64,000 nucleotides of DNA from Costus lasius (lineage: Eukaryota > Streptophyta > Magnoliopsida > Zingiberales > Costaceae), in contig CM050449.1 of NCBI GenBank assembly GCA_027563935.2, positions 86,707,178 through 86,771,177 on the forward strand, read 5' to 3'. Made by a program: the position numbers and the translations under genes. This document shows, piece after piece, positions 23,189 to 34,300 of the stretch (within the stretch, counting starts at the first letter, position 1; each line of letters starts with the position of its first letter). The notes beneath the pieces were generated by a model. The model searched no databases, was not told the origin of the DNA, and saw only the letters and a list, made by a program, of their open reading frames with translations.

Positions 23189-24685
23189 TCATCTTCCAGG
23201 CCCATTTTTCCTCTTTTCCAACTTCTTACTGGTTCCCAACCCAAGCCCAAAGCCCAACGTAAGTTTAAAACCCTTTTTCTTGTTCGTATCGTTAGTATGG
23301 ATGGCGGCGCTCTTCCCCCAACCGCTCAACCGCGGCTGCTCTCTCCCCTCGATCGCGGCTCGCCCACGGACCCCTCCGTTGAGTCCCGCCACGACTGGCG
23401 GCCGGGTGCACCGGATCAGCGACCACCGTACGCTCTCGAAGAAGGGATGCCGCTTGATTTCCGCCGATCCCCGCGCGGATCCCATCCGCGCCGTCGGATC
23501 CCGCACAAGGAGCCGAGAAATGAGATCCGTAGCTTTGGCCATGTCGCTCCTCTCAGTCCCATCGCCGCCATTTTCCTCCGGGAACGTCGCTTCCCTCGCC
23601 AGAATGTTCCGTAGCGTCGCCTCTTTAGTGGCGCCCTTGAAGGGAGTGCGTCCGTACAACAGCTCGTAGAGGAAAACTCCGAACGCCCACCAGTCCACCC
23701 CGCTGCCATGCCCGGCGCCGCTGACCACCTCTGGTGCCAGATACTCGTGAGTCCCTACGCACGCCTTCGAGAAGGCCGAGGACGGCTCGGCCACGAACTC
23801 CAGCTCCTCTTCCTCGGTGGCGCCGCCGCCACCGAGGCAGCAGAAGAGGCGACTCCGTCGGCGGGGAGCACGGCGGCGACGGCGGCGTAGCAGAGTAGGG
23901 GCGACGTGGGAGCAGAAGGAGAGGTCGAAGTCGGAGAGCATTACGTGGCCGTCGGCGCGGAGGAGGACGTTCTCAGGCTTCAGATCTCTGTAAATGAAGC
24001 CGAGCGCGTGCAGGTACTCGAGGGCGAGGAGGATCTCGGCGGCGTAGAAGCGGGCTACAGAAGGCGGGAGGCGGTGCCCTCGCCGGCGACGGAGCAGGGA
24101 GTGGAGGTCGCCGCCTGGGCAGTAATCGATGAGGAAGCACGCGTAGTGCGAGGCATCGAGCTGCGCGTAGAGGGTCGGGAGAAACGGGTGGTCCATCGCC
24201 TTCAGCGCCCGCGCCTCCGCGCGCACGTGCCACATCTTGCCCCCGCTAGTCTCGTCATCCTCCTCTTCGTTGGCGGCGGGCTTTGAGCTGTTGGATCGAG
24301 AGAGGGCCTCGAGGTCGATGACCTTGAGTGCGAACTCCGCGGGGGCGTGATGGTCGTCGTCGAAGCCGTGAAGGCGGCAGTGGAAGACGCGAGCGAGGTG
24401 TCCGGCGCCGAGGGGGCGGAGGAGGCGGAGGTGGTGGAGGTGGAGGAGGCCGTCAGGGGATAGGTTGGCGGCGGCGCGGAGGGTGGACCAGTGGGGATCG
24501 GAGTGGTTGTGGGGGAGGGGCTTGAGGGCGAAGGAGGAGGATGTGGTGGATGAGAAGGAAGGGAGACTGAGGCTGCTGCGGGCGCTGAAGGTGGAGGCGG
24601 ACGTCGTCGAGCTCGTGAAGCTGTTATCGAGGTCGGAAAAGGAGTCCGGCGGGAAGAAGCTCAACCGCTCGGCCTCTTGATCCAT
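23189..24685 (-). CDS. AGC3 (WAG/PINOID-type) serine/threonine kinase
   Basis: Intronless frame of 498 residues from the first ATG (24685). The longer open frame to 24712 starts with GTG, while the ATG has a favourable AAAATGG context. The N-terminus is Ser/Thr-rich with SFTSSTTSASTFSARSSLSL (residues about 22-41), as in WAG kinases. The kinase domain runs from about 85 to 420: Lys in EFALKVID (121), Glu in RAEARAL, YRDLKPEN (about 232-239), SDFDLSF with DFD in place of DFG (252-254, typical of plant AGCVIII kinases), an Arg-rich insertion (266-279) plus SRLFCCL between subdomains VII and VIII, and an activation loop GTHEYLAPE (311-319). Known relatives act at the plasma membrane and phosphorylate PIN auxin carriers; that role is inferred by family. 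Oddities: the third glycine of the nucleotide loop is Ala (GAGHLA), and no C-terminal FxxF motif is visible. Confidence 0.9.
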   Translation of the reverse strand: MDQEAERLSFFPPDSFSDLDNSFTSSTTSASTFSARSSLSLPSFSSTTSSSFALKPLPHNHSDPHWSTLRAAANLSPDGLLHLHHLRLLRPLGAGHLARVFHCRLHGFDDDHHAPAEFALKVIDLEALSRSNSSKPAANEEEDDETSGGKMWHVRAEARALKAMDHPFLPTLYAQLDASHYACFLIDYCPGGDLHSLLRRRRGHRLPPSVARFYAAEILLALEYLHALGFIYRDLKPENVLLRADGHVMLSDFDLSFCSHVAPTLLRRRRRRAPRRRSRLFCCLGGGGATEEEELEFVAEPSSAFSKACVGTHEYLAPEVVSGAGHGSGVDWWAFGVFLYELLYGRTPFKGATKEATLRNILAREATFPEENGGDGTERSDMAKATDLISRLLVRDPTARMGSARGSAEIKRHPFFESVRWSLIRCTRPPVVAGLNGGVRGRAAIEGREQPRLSGWGKSAAIHTNDTNKKKGFKLTLGFGLGLGTSKKLEKRKNGPGR

Positions 24686-27114
24686 TTTGGTGACGGAGAA
24701 CGGTCGATCCACGGATCCACAGTGAGTGCGATTTCGGGGGAGAATGGAGGAGCGATGTGGGGCTTTTTAATCTGATCGACCCATCCCTATACTCGGATGG
24801 AGGTGGGTGGACTTAATTACTTAAATATAATAGTATATTAACTATCAGTGTCAGAGAAAGAGATGCGTGGAAGGTGAGTGAGGAGGGTTTAAAATATTAG
24901 GTGAATGCCGTAGAGTGGACAAGGCTGTGGTCTTTGAGTAAAAAGAAAGACGCGAGTGCTGTAAACCAGGAGGCAACGGGTCAGACTTGTGTCTGATCAT
25001 TGCTTCCAAATCGATGATAAGTAGGCAGTAGATCTTAACTCAATTTTTAATTAGTTTCATACGTAAATACATACAGCAAGTCACGTTCTCAGCTAGACAG
25101 CTCCGGACATTTTTATTTAATGCAATTGTTTTTTTATTCCAAAATGGACATTAGGGGAAGGAGACATTTTCTGACCGGTGACTCAGTAATTTCAATTATT
25201 CAATCAGTAAGATTATCCTCTTCCTCATTTTTAGCTGACTTGTTCTGATTTTACTTGTTCAGATTAATTGGACTCTCTTCTAGAAGCTGTGGAGCATCTG
25301 GAGCGATCTACCACATGACACCCACTGCGCTTCCTAGGTAATCCACAATGTCCAATTATTTCTATGTTAGGGTTTTCTAAAAGCAAATTGAAGCACCTAG
25401 TTAGACTCGTTCGTTTTGTTGACATCTGAATTTGCCAAAAACACAAGTCAAATCAGCATTGAGTGCACCTCTCCGGAGAAAGCGGTGACATCAAATAATA
25501 TATTGATAAAGTGAGGCTGACAACTACTCCAACAGCGGTCGCCGGTGCAACAGAACAAGAACACACACCAACTATCGACATCAACATTCGTCTCATGAAA
25601 GCTTGATGCATGATTTCTGAAACTTGTTCCTCCTCATTCACAAACGTTGTTTGGCTCGCTGACAATTCTTCATATGCCAATCGCAATGTCACATCTGTCG
25701 ATTATCTTTTAATTGATTTCTAGTTAGTAAGTAGAATTAGATGTATCAGATGCAATGCATGCATGTTACCGAATACCATGAACTTGCCCTTCTAGTCTAA
25801 GCCAACAGTAAACATTCCCCACATTGTCGCACATGCCCCATGTTTCCTTCCTGCCCCTCAATTCGTATTTATATTGCATCCTATTTTATTTAATTTATTG
25901 TTTCTTTGTCACCTAATTAGATGCCTTTCGATGAGTTGATCCAGGGATTGCGATGTGGTTTGGACTTTGGAGAAGGTGCAACAACGTGTTCATGTCTAGC
26001 GATCGAGCCAAGCATCCATGCATGGTTTACACATGCAGATCTGAGGATGGCCGGGGGCAGTGTCACATGCATGCATGCTCTGTGTCACTCATATTGCCAT
26101 CATCAAGTGGTATCTTCCCATGGAATCATTCATTATTGGATCCCTTCTTTATTATTTTTGTTTTAGAAAAACTGAATTAGTTAGAGTCATTATAAAAAAT
26201 GGATTAATAGGTGAGACTTGACCTCAAAATTTATTTTTCTTAAATTATCATTAATCAATTCATATACTCAATCACTTTTAGTGTCTCTCCCAATTTGAAT
26301 TATTGTTAGCTAGTAGCTACGATTATGCATTAATGTGAACGTTAGATTGATTAATCTTAATTAGTTTGGAATCTGGATATTAATTTATTAATCTAGTCAC
26401 ACAACATAGATGATTATATAATATACATAAATCATTTTGTGTGTAGGGATTATATTGACAAATCACTCTTGTGAGATAAACTCGGCCCCTTTGTCTACTA
26501 TCAGGCCCAATATAATTTTACGAAAGCCCCATGTACGCATTGTGTTTCTGCTCATGGCTTTTGCCCAAGGCCCAAAGACACATTAGTAAAAATAACCCTT
26601 CTGTGAGATATAATTATTTTAAATTACAAAAGGGTTTTCAGTAACCAGAAACTATTAGCACTTGTCTCAGTTTAGATTCAGAATCTGATTTATATCCTAA
26701 TTGTATCATATGGGATGATTAGACCAATAGTACTATCACATATTGGCATTTGGATCCCATCTAGTTTGAATATATAGGTGCAATGTATTTTCTACTAAAT
26801 AATCCTGTTTGCTATTTAGAGGCCTCCGGCTCTTTGATGTTGGTCAATGGAGAATAATTATAATTTTAGGTACTAAGAGCAAATTCACCAATTAACTAAG
26901 TGACCGTAATGATAATATAATCTAATTTAAAATGCTTAGACTTAAATTAATAGTAGCAAATCTATTAAGTCTTATATACTAAGTAGCAAATCTTATATAT
27001 TATACTATCTTATCTCTCATTACCCATATAGGATTAAATCAGAGTATTATAACATTATTATAGCTAACCCTAAGGAGGACACTCTCTAGTTATTTTGCCT
27101 AAGTTACACCCTTT
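24686..27114. other. Kinase upstream region and intergenic DNA
   Basis: Holds the presumed 5'UTR and promoter of the kinase just right of 24685, although no clear TATA box at the expected distance was seen. The remainder has short open frames up to 81 codons (for example 25453-25692 minus and 25921-26166 plus) that I could not assign. Confidence 0.5.
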
Positions 27115-27541
27115 AGTGTTGAGTTTAGTGCACATCAATTTGGTAAAAACAAAATTTTTGATTCAAAATTTTAGTTTTTATATTGTATCAGTAAAAATTT
27201 TTTTGCAATTCAGTTTTTCAATTTCAATATTTTTTTTAGTTTGCTAATAACTAAATTTATCGATATTATATGATAAATAGTAAATTTAGTGAATTTGGTT
27301 AAGTAAATACCGAATTTACTTATATAAATATAAAATAAGTACATTTTACTTGATAAATGCAGTAAAAAGAGAAATATTAATATATTTGTATATACCAAAA
27401 TTTGTCAAAAATTTTTTTTGGTAAATTCAATTTAGTTAGATATTGTTTTTCTAAAGAAATTAAGTTCATTTTTGGTTTTGATAAAATTCAGCAAAGAATT
27501 TTGGTATGTTTGGTTTCGATTTTACTAAATGCTCACCCCTA
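27115..27541. mobile_element. Possible MITE with degenerate inverted ends
   Basis: Right end ACTAAATGCTCACCCCTA resembles the TAGGGGTGAGCA-type end common in plant hAT-like MITEs. The left end TAGTGTTGAGTTTAGT is a weak inverted match. The interior is AT-rich. No target duplication was found, so this is tentative. Confidence 0.3.
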
Positions 27542-28230
27542 CTTGAGCCTGATATATTAACGTACAACATTGAGAAGAGTTCGAATCATCTTTATACTCA
27601 ACCATGAATGTGACAATAGTGTGATCATGATGCATAAACATTTTATCTTAATATCCCAAAAGTTGTGGTGTCAAATATAAATTATTAGCATGAAAAATTT
27701 TGTTAAATCTTGGGACGTGAATAGTCATAAATAGATTTTTTTAAAATATTTTTCTTATTTTGTTTTATTGTATAGTCTTTTGGTTAAAAAGGAATAATGT
27801 ACACGCAATTATAATAATACATACTATGTATTTTGGAGCCCTCGTGGTGTGTGGGTTGCCTAAACCTTCTTCTTCAACAATGTTTGCTCTAGTCATCCCT
27901 ATCCTCTTTTGTCTACTTTGTTCATCCCTTATTCGGAGCACTGTATATTCCCTTGTCTAGTTTCTTACTTTCTGCTCATTTCCATCCTCTATCTCCTTCA
28001 ATCATATTCATCTATCATATGTCCTCTCCTTTTTCCTGCCCTCCTATGTGAGTACCATTAATGCCAATCATGGACAACTCTTGTTCTCCTTCATTGCGCA
28101 TGTATCTATGATCACCAATCTTATTTTTTAGAACACATGATATCATTCTCAGCAGATAATTTGTGCTTTATTTGCTAAGTTTGCCACACTACACACCACT
28201 TTGTCCTTGGTTACTTTGTTCTTAGAATAT
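27542..28230. other. Intergenic, no gene recognised
   Basis: AT-rich sequence with no supported gene. It borders the LINE insertion site. Confidence 0.5.
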
Positions 28231-28240
28231 GCAACAACCA

Positions 28241-30437
28241 TTTTTTTTTTGCCAAAAGCAAGGGAGTGATTTTTATATATCCAAAAATAAAGATTTTACA
28301 TATTATGTACAGTCACTCCACATCCCCAGTCTCATAGGGTCCTCAAAAAAAATCTGGTAGAGTCTCCCCTGTAATCCCTGCGCTTGAGTCCTGCTTACAT
28401 CCTTAGTAGGCCTCGCCTACACCTGAAAAAAATAAAAACAGACAGACAGAGAAGAGAAAAACACGCCGTTTCATCACAAAAGACAATCCTGACAGTCATA
28501 TTGTCTTTAACAATCGTAGGACCTGGATTCTCGTTTGCAGGCTTGATCATGTGAGGGTCTTCAGATGTCCCTCGCTCAACCGTGAGGGTACACTGCCAAC
28601 TGACATTACATTGTTGCAGTAGGGGGCTTTTGCATTTGCTGGTCTACTCTAGTTGGGTAGGCTTTTCATTGCTGCCAGGGCCCGAGAGGACCAGTACATG
28701 CAGGATGCTGCAGTTTGGATACGACAGCATCAGGATAAAGGAAATTTCTTCCAGTGCTCTCCGTGACTCGGAGAACTCGGAGGGTAGAAAACAACATAGC
28801 ACACGCAAGTAAGAAATAAGAACGCCGATCTCCATACAGCCTGCATCCTGCACAAAAAGGAAATCGATTTGATCTCTCGGCATAAACACCTGCATTTTGA
28901 CTAGTTAGTGATAAGATACAAAAAACTTCTGCCTGGCCATAGGAATATATCGGTCCCCCTCCACTTCATTGCAAGTCCCAAGAATGTAGGAAGTTTGTGA
29001 TTTCTGGGTCCAACCCAAATCTACTCTGGATTTTCACCTTGACCACTGCCACTAGAAGCTTTGAGAAGTCCATAATCCCCATATCGTGGGTACCAAAAAT
29101 AACATTATTTCTGAACCGCCAGAGGTGGTAAACCGCCCCCGCGAAGAAGAGCTTCTTGATATAAAGTCGAAAATTGTTTCCTCGCTTCCAGCGCTGCGAA
29201 AGTCTATCCAAGGTTTGAGGCCAGGTGTTTCCTTCATAAGTTATGCCATAGCCCCTCTTAATCCACCTCTAGAACTTTGCTAAGGCAGGACATTTGAAGA
29301 AGAGGTGATCAATTATTTCAGCGCAGGCCTTGCAGAGAGTGCAAGTGGGGTCCGGTATGAGCCCCCACTCAAAGAGTCTTTGGCGGGTGCTTAACCGACC
29401 CAAGCATAGCAGCCAAAGTACAAAGGAATAGCGCGGGATCCGTCCTTTAAACCATACAATATCTTTCCAGGACACGTCACTTCCATGAAATTTCCCTTCA
29501 TAGGCCAACTTTATGGAAAATGTACCATGTGTGGTCAGCTTCCAATAAGCCCGATTGTCGTTTTGGGTTGAATTGATTTTAATACGGGGGATAGCTTTGT
29601 ATATATCCTTCAGCCTGGAGGATCTCGGTGTGGGGATCAGCCATCTCCCATTATTGATCATGGAACTGAGACGCGCATCCCTCCCTCGGGGGTTCTCGAG
29701 CCTTATGTCTTCAACAAGGTCAATCAATATTTTTCCCTCAAACCACGGGTCCAGCCATACCCGAATAGAGGAACCATTTGAGATCTTGTAACCCACCATC
29801 ATCCTGCAGGTGTCCCTCACAGATAAGATGCTGTGGAAGGACCATGGAGCACTCCGAGCAAGCTGGACGGACCATATAGTGTCAGAAGGTAAGTATCTCT
29901 CGTGAACCCATTTGACCCAAAGCGTATTTTTATGGGTCATGATATTCCAGATATGGCGCGTGAGAAAAGCCTGGTTTAGTTTCTCTAGGTCAGGTAGCCC
30001 AATGCCTCCAAGGTGCGTAGGCGTTGTAACATTGCACCACGCCACCTTAGCTATTCCCTTATTATGACCTGTCGACCAAAGGAATTGAGCCAAGATAGAA
30101 TTTATCTTAGCTATAACCCCAGGTGGTAATTTGATAGCGTCGCACCAAAAGTTTATATTACCGTAGCAAACAGACTTCATTAATTCTACCCGGCCCGCAT
30201 AGGACAGATTCTTTGCCCTCCAAGCGGAGAGGTGCTTTTTTAATTTTTCAAGAGGCATGCAATCTCTTGTCTTTATCGGTCTGCTTGTCATTGGAATGCC
30301 AAGGTACTTGAAAGGGAGGTTCCCTTTTGGAATTTCAAGAATAGATAAGATCTTGTCCTGAAGCCATGGAGCGCATGATTCAGAAAAAAAGACTTGGGAT
30401 TTAGCTTTGTTAATTTGGAGACCTGTAGCTTTACTAA
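28241..30437 (-). mobile_element. 5'-truncated L1-type LINE
   Basis: Minus-strand LINE whose 3' end is the poly-A tail (T run at 28241-28250 on the plus strand) and whose 5' end stops inside ORF2 at about 30437. It is flanked by a duplicated target: GCAACAACCATTT at 28231 and GCAACCACCATTT at 30438, one mismatch. Truncated 5' end, poly-A and a duplication of about 13 bp are the signature of target-primed reverse transcription. Confidence 0.85.
28966..30437 (-). pseudogene. LINE ORF2 C-terminal part (RT end and zf-RVT)
   Basis: One frame from about 30437 to 28966 with a single in-frame stop (TAG at 29269-29271). It starts within the end of the reverse transcriptase (GLQINKAKSQVFFS, then PFKYLGIPM). 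It continues through the connector (LSYAGRVELMKSV, then WCNVTTPTHLGGIGLPDL) and the plant L1 C-terminal zinc-binding region (YWKLTTHGTFSIKLAY, then CTLCKACAEIIDHLFFKCP with CxxC and HxxxxC). After the stop it goes on to YHLWRFRNN. Endonuclease and RT catalytic core are absent because of 5' truncation. Dead on arrival, as most LINE copies are. Confidence 0.9.
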
Positions 30438-30451
30438 GCAACCACCATTTT

Positions 30452-30789
30452 CATCTTTTTAAGTTGCTCTAAACACTAATCTACTCCAATTCATCCACCT
30501 CCCAAGTAGTAGATTGATCCACCTTTTTAACTTATGTCAGTTTAAGTCAGTATAAGTCATCTCATATCCCTAAAATCTAAAAGGTATTTTTCCATGTGGT
30601 GATATGATGTAAAAATACTAGGGAAACCAACAAATTTTGATGGATGCAAGCCAAGAAATTCTAGAACGTGAAACACGAAAAGAGGACAACAAAAATTCCA
30701 GATCAACTCAATGATGATTATATGCAATCCAACTTAACAGAAAGCCACATGCTCTAAGGTATAGAATTTAAGTGAAAACACTAAGTACA
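30452..30789. other. Short intergenic stretch between LINE and Gypsy LTR
   Basis: No gene seen. The end of this stretch (ACTAAGTACATAAA, then CCAAAAC and GGATTAGAACT at 30780-30830) is loosely repeated at 35543-35632 on the far side of the Gypsy element. Confidence 0.4.
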
Positions 30790-31759
30790 TAAACCTCATT
30801 CACCAAAACGTGAGAGGGATTAGAACTAAAAAGCCTAAGCTCGGCATTGGATATGGTAGGTGCGACACCTCGGGACCAGTGGGTCCGCGGGATGCGTGTG
30901 GGGCCGTCGGCTTGGCTGGGATAGCACAGGAGCCGCGGCAGACCAGGCGGCGCAGTGGCGCTAGCACCCTCACAGATGCATGACAGCCCGAAGGCTTGGG
31001 CCTGGGCCGTGGCCCAAGGCTGAGCGGTGAGCGAGATTGGCCTTGGGTCCGACCCGTCTGCCGTTTGAATTGTGCGAAGGCGAGAATTAAGTCAAGCGCG
31101 CGATGATGACGGCGGCGACGTGATAGATGACCCATGCTGGCACCACGTCGAACGGACGGGTGGACCGGGGGACTAAAATCCGGCCTAGGGTGTTCGAAGG
31201 CACAGAGGTCCATTACGGAGTGTACTGACTTCTATGGGAGCGTTCCCGCCTACGAACCAACTGCCACCTTCCTCTCAGACTGCTCGCCGACGATAGGCTC
31301 CGGTTACCCTCTGGTGACGTGGAATGGCGGCATCTTCGAACTCTAAACCATAGGAAGGAGTCGGGAGGCGCTGCGACGTCATTATGGCGAAAGGGGTGCT
31401 CCGGTGACGTTGAGAGTGTGTACGAGGTCTAGAGGGTAAGAACCCCTTGTAAAGCTTGTGTAAAGGAGTTTAGGGTGGGGTTTTTGTAGCACTTTTATAT
31501 GCCTAATAAAAGAGTGAAATTTCCCCAGAGAGGTTGACTCGCTGTTGCATTCTCTCGACGAAGGGGTTGTCGCCGCTCGGTCTTCCGGGGTACCTCAGGC
31601 CCTCACAGTGGATCCTGAGTGTGCTTAGGTTTAAGGCGAGCGCGAGGGCGCACGAGCCTTGCCGCTGCCACGCCTCGGGTGCGCTCACTCTGGAGTAGTC
31701 GACGTCCGAACGAAAAAGAAAAGTAATAAAATAATAGTCGACGTGGCCGGGGCATGACA
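30790..31759 (+). mobile_element. 5' LTR of plus-strand Gypsy element
   Basis: The right border is set by CATGACA followed by the primer site at 31765. The left border is uncertain (somewhere around 30790-30815) because no second full LTR exists here. The region contains TATATGCCTAATAAAAG at about 31497, which may be a polyadenylation signal, and is GC-rich compared with its flanks. Confidence 0.65.
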
Positions 31760-31764
31760 GAAAG

Positions 31765-31776
31765 TGGTATCAGAGG
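31765..31776 (+). other. tRNA-Met primer-binding site of Gypsy element
   Basis: TGGTATCAGAGG lies five bases after the LTR end. It is a one-base variant of the initiator tRNA-Met primer site, as used by many plant chromoviruses. Confidence 0.85.
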
Positions 31777-31901
31777 CGAAGGTTCAATCATTGGCGTCTA
31801 GCCTCTCTGGAGATCACGGTTGGTACACTCCCTCTCAACAGGAACTAGCGGCGGATGGCGATATTATTCGACGTTCCCAGTGACTGAAGGAGCGGGGGGA
31901 C

Positions 31902-32960
31902 ATGACGGCGGTGCAGGATCAGGTGGCGCGGATTGAGGAGGTGTTGGGTATCTCCGGCGACACCGAGGATGCCCCTAGGTCCTCAGGTGGAGAACCTTCA
32001 CCAGCTAGTCGAGGAACAACGACTGCAAATCCTAGCGCTGCAGTCAGCGGTGGAGGAGTTGTCCCCTCTGCGGGACACCATCGACGACCTGACGGAAGCC
32101 AAGACAAGATTGGAAGCGGACATGTTGCTCTTGAAGGGCACCATGGCATAGGCTTGTGCCCCGACCGTGGCTGCAATGGAACCGACAGTGAGTAAGAGCA
32201 AAGTTCGGATCCCCGATCCCACCCGATTTACCGGCGCGCGCTCCTCCAAGGAACATGAGAACTTCATCTGGGATATTGAGCAAATGTTCTCAGCGACGCA
32301 CGTCCCGGATGGGGAGAAGGTGCAAGTGTGTTCGGCGTACCTCACTGACAATGCCAAGTTGTGGTGGCAGACGAAGGTGGGGTCGTCCCCTGTGGCGGCT
32401 TCGATGACTTGGGATCTCTTTAAAGAAGAGTTGAGACGACAATTCCTCCCTGGCAATTCCGTCGAGCACGCGCGTGATGCACTTGGGCGGCTTCGACATA
32501 CGGGGCCGATTTGGGAATACGTCTGTGCCTACTTGGCGTTGATGTTAGAGATACCTGACATGAACGAGGCCGACCGGCGCTACTTCTTCTTTCGCCATCT
32601 GTAGGGGTGGGTGGAGCTGGAGGTTAGACGGCAGTCCCTTGCGGACTGGAAGGAGGCGGCCGCCGTGGCGGAGTCATTACTAGATGCAAGAGCATCGAGA
32701 GACGCCAATGTTAAGCCGCCGACCACCTCACCACCAAGGCTAGCCCAGCCCTCGAAGCCAAGAGGTGGTGGTCAGAACAGACATGCTCGCTGACACCGGA
32801 CCGAGACGAAGCCTCAGCCACGCGCAGAGGTGGCGCGGTCGGCGGATAGGCCGAGGACGCTTGTGTGCTTCGTGTGTCATGGGCCCCACCGCATGAGGGA
32901 CTGTCCCAACTGGGACCGAATGGCGGCTATTGTGGCGCGGGAGGTGGTTGCATCGATGTC
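31902..32960 (+). pseudogene. Gypsy Gag, broken
   Basis: From 31902 a coiled-coil-like start (QDQVARIEEVLGI) is followed after a frameshift by VENLHQLVEEQRLQ and LEADMLLLKGTM, then a stop at 32149. The core Gag continues at 32167 (VRIPDPTRFTGARSS, AKLWWQTKV, TWDLFKEELRRQFLP, YVCAYLALML). Another stop falls at 32602 and one more at 32791. The zinc knuckle CFVCHGPHRMRDCP (about 32868-32910) is the Cys-Cys-His-Cys site. Domain order and motifs fit a chromovirus-type Gypsy Gag. Three stops and one shift make it non-functional. Confidence 0.85.
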
Positions 32961-33009
32961 CTCCTCGACGGCAGTAGTGGGCGGCATGATGATCAACACC
33001 ATTGCGGTA

Positions 33010-33345
33010 GTGACACCGTCCCTGGGGGCACGATTACTTTATGTCCCACTGCGCATCGGGGGAACGGACGTCGTGGCAATGGTGGACACCGGAGCGTCGC
33101 ACCTGTTCGTGTCGGAGCGGATGGGCTGGCAACTAGGCCTACACATATCTCCTTGTTCTCACCAGATGAAGACGGTGAATACGCCCGAACAGTAGTTGAT
33201 GGAAATTGCTTACGATGTCCCCATCGAGCTTGGGAGTTGGTCGGAGCGCCACCATGTGAGGGTGGCCTGGCTCGATGACTACAAAGTGGTGCTAGGGATG
33301 GAGTTGCTGCGACGAGCCAAGGTGGCTGTTATCCCATAGTTGGAG
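33010..33345 (+). pseudogene. Gypsy aspartic protease, broken
   Basis: LRIGGTDVVAMVDTGASHLF carries the DTGAS active site of retropepsins (around 33091-33105), and [17 protein letters not shown] gives the second half (LGM in place of the usual LGxxxL). A TAG stop at 33193 interrupts it and another ends it at 33338. It cleaves the Gag-Pol precursor in functional relatives. Confidence 0.85.
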
Positions 33346-33579
33346 GGTGTCTACGTGTTGTTTGAAAGGGCACCGGCATGGATTCCTAGGGGTAGGAAAA
33401 CGGGAGGAGGAGAAGAAGGGCCCCGGGGGAGCGGGTTCCTCCATGGTGGCAATATCAGCATCAGCCTTGGCGACTGGGATCAGGAGGGGAGAGGAGACAT
33501 ACGTCGCTATGGTCACGACCCCGAAGCTATACCTTCGGGTGTCGGAAACACTGGGCCCCATCCTGGATGTCTTGGAGGA

Positions 33580-34300
33580 GTTCCAAGACCTTTTGCCGAT
33601 TGAGCTCCCGAAGGTGCTACCCCCTCGCCGAGACATCGATCATCGGATTGAGATCATCCTGGGGTCGTCTCCACCTGCACGGCCCCCATATCGCATGGGA
33701 CCCGGGGAGCTGCAGGAGTTGCGACGTCAACTTGACGAGTTAATTGGCGTCGGCATCATCCGTCCCTCAACGTCACCATACGGGGCACCGGTGTTGTTTC
33801 AAAGAAAGAAAGATGGTTTGCTCCGGATGTGCGTAGATTACCGGGCACTGAATCAGGTAACAGTGCGAGAGCGTTACCCCATCCCCCTCATCGCCGACCT
33901 GATGGACCGATTGGGTGAGGCCAGGGTGTTCTCCAAACTCGACTTGCACTCCGGTTATTGGCAAGTTCGAGTGGCCGAAGGCGAAGAGGCGAAGATGGCG
34001 TGCACGACACGATACGGAGCTTACGAGTTCCTGGTCATGCCTTTTGCCTGACCAACGTGCCGACAACTTTCTGCCGGCTGATGAACCAGGTATTGGCACC
34101 CTTCCTTGATGACTTCGTGGTAGTTTACCTTGACGATATCATCATCTTCTCGGCGGACCTGGAGACGCATCGAGTGCATCTATGATGGGTCCTGGAGAAG
34201 TTGAGGGAGGCTCGGCTCTACCTCCACCCCTCAAAGTGCCAGTTCGCGACCTCCGAGGTGGAGTTCCTCGGCCACATTGTCGAAGGGGGCTGGGTGCCCA
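33580..34300 (+). pseudogene. Gypsy reverse transcriptase, frameshifted
   Basis: Clear RT blocks in order: [74 protein letters not shown] and YEFLVMPF in one frame to 34051. After a frameshift come [19 protein letters not shown] and [12 protein letters not shown] with the YLDD catalytic box (about 34123-34134), then a stop near 34183. PSKCQFATSEVEFLGHIV follows to 34290. A deletion after that removes the segment between RT and RNase H. Confidence 0.92.

Noticed and set aside
23123..24680. Several open frames on the plus strand and other minus frames over the kinase
   Set aside because: They are antisense or frame shadows of the GC-rich kinase code and have no family motifs.
24686..24712. N-terminal extension of the kinase frame to 24712
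   Set aside because: The first codon of that frame is GTG, not ATG. The ATG at 24685 has a good context and gives the expected family N-terminus.
25453..25692. 79-codon minus frame with a hydrophobic segment (possible small membrane protein)
   Set aside because: No family match could be recognised, it is short for chance in this composition, and it has no promoter signals that I could support.
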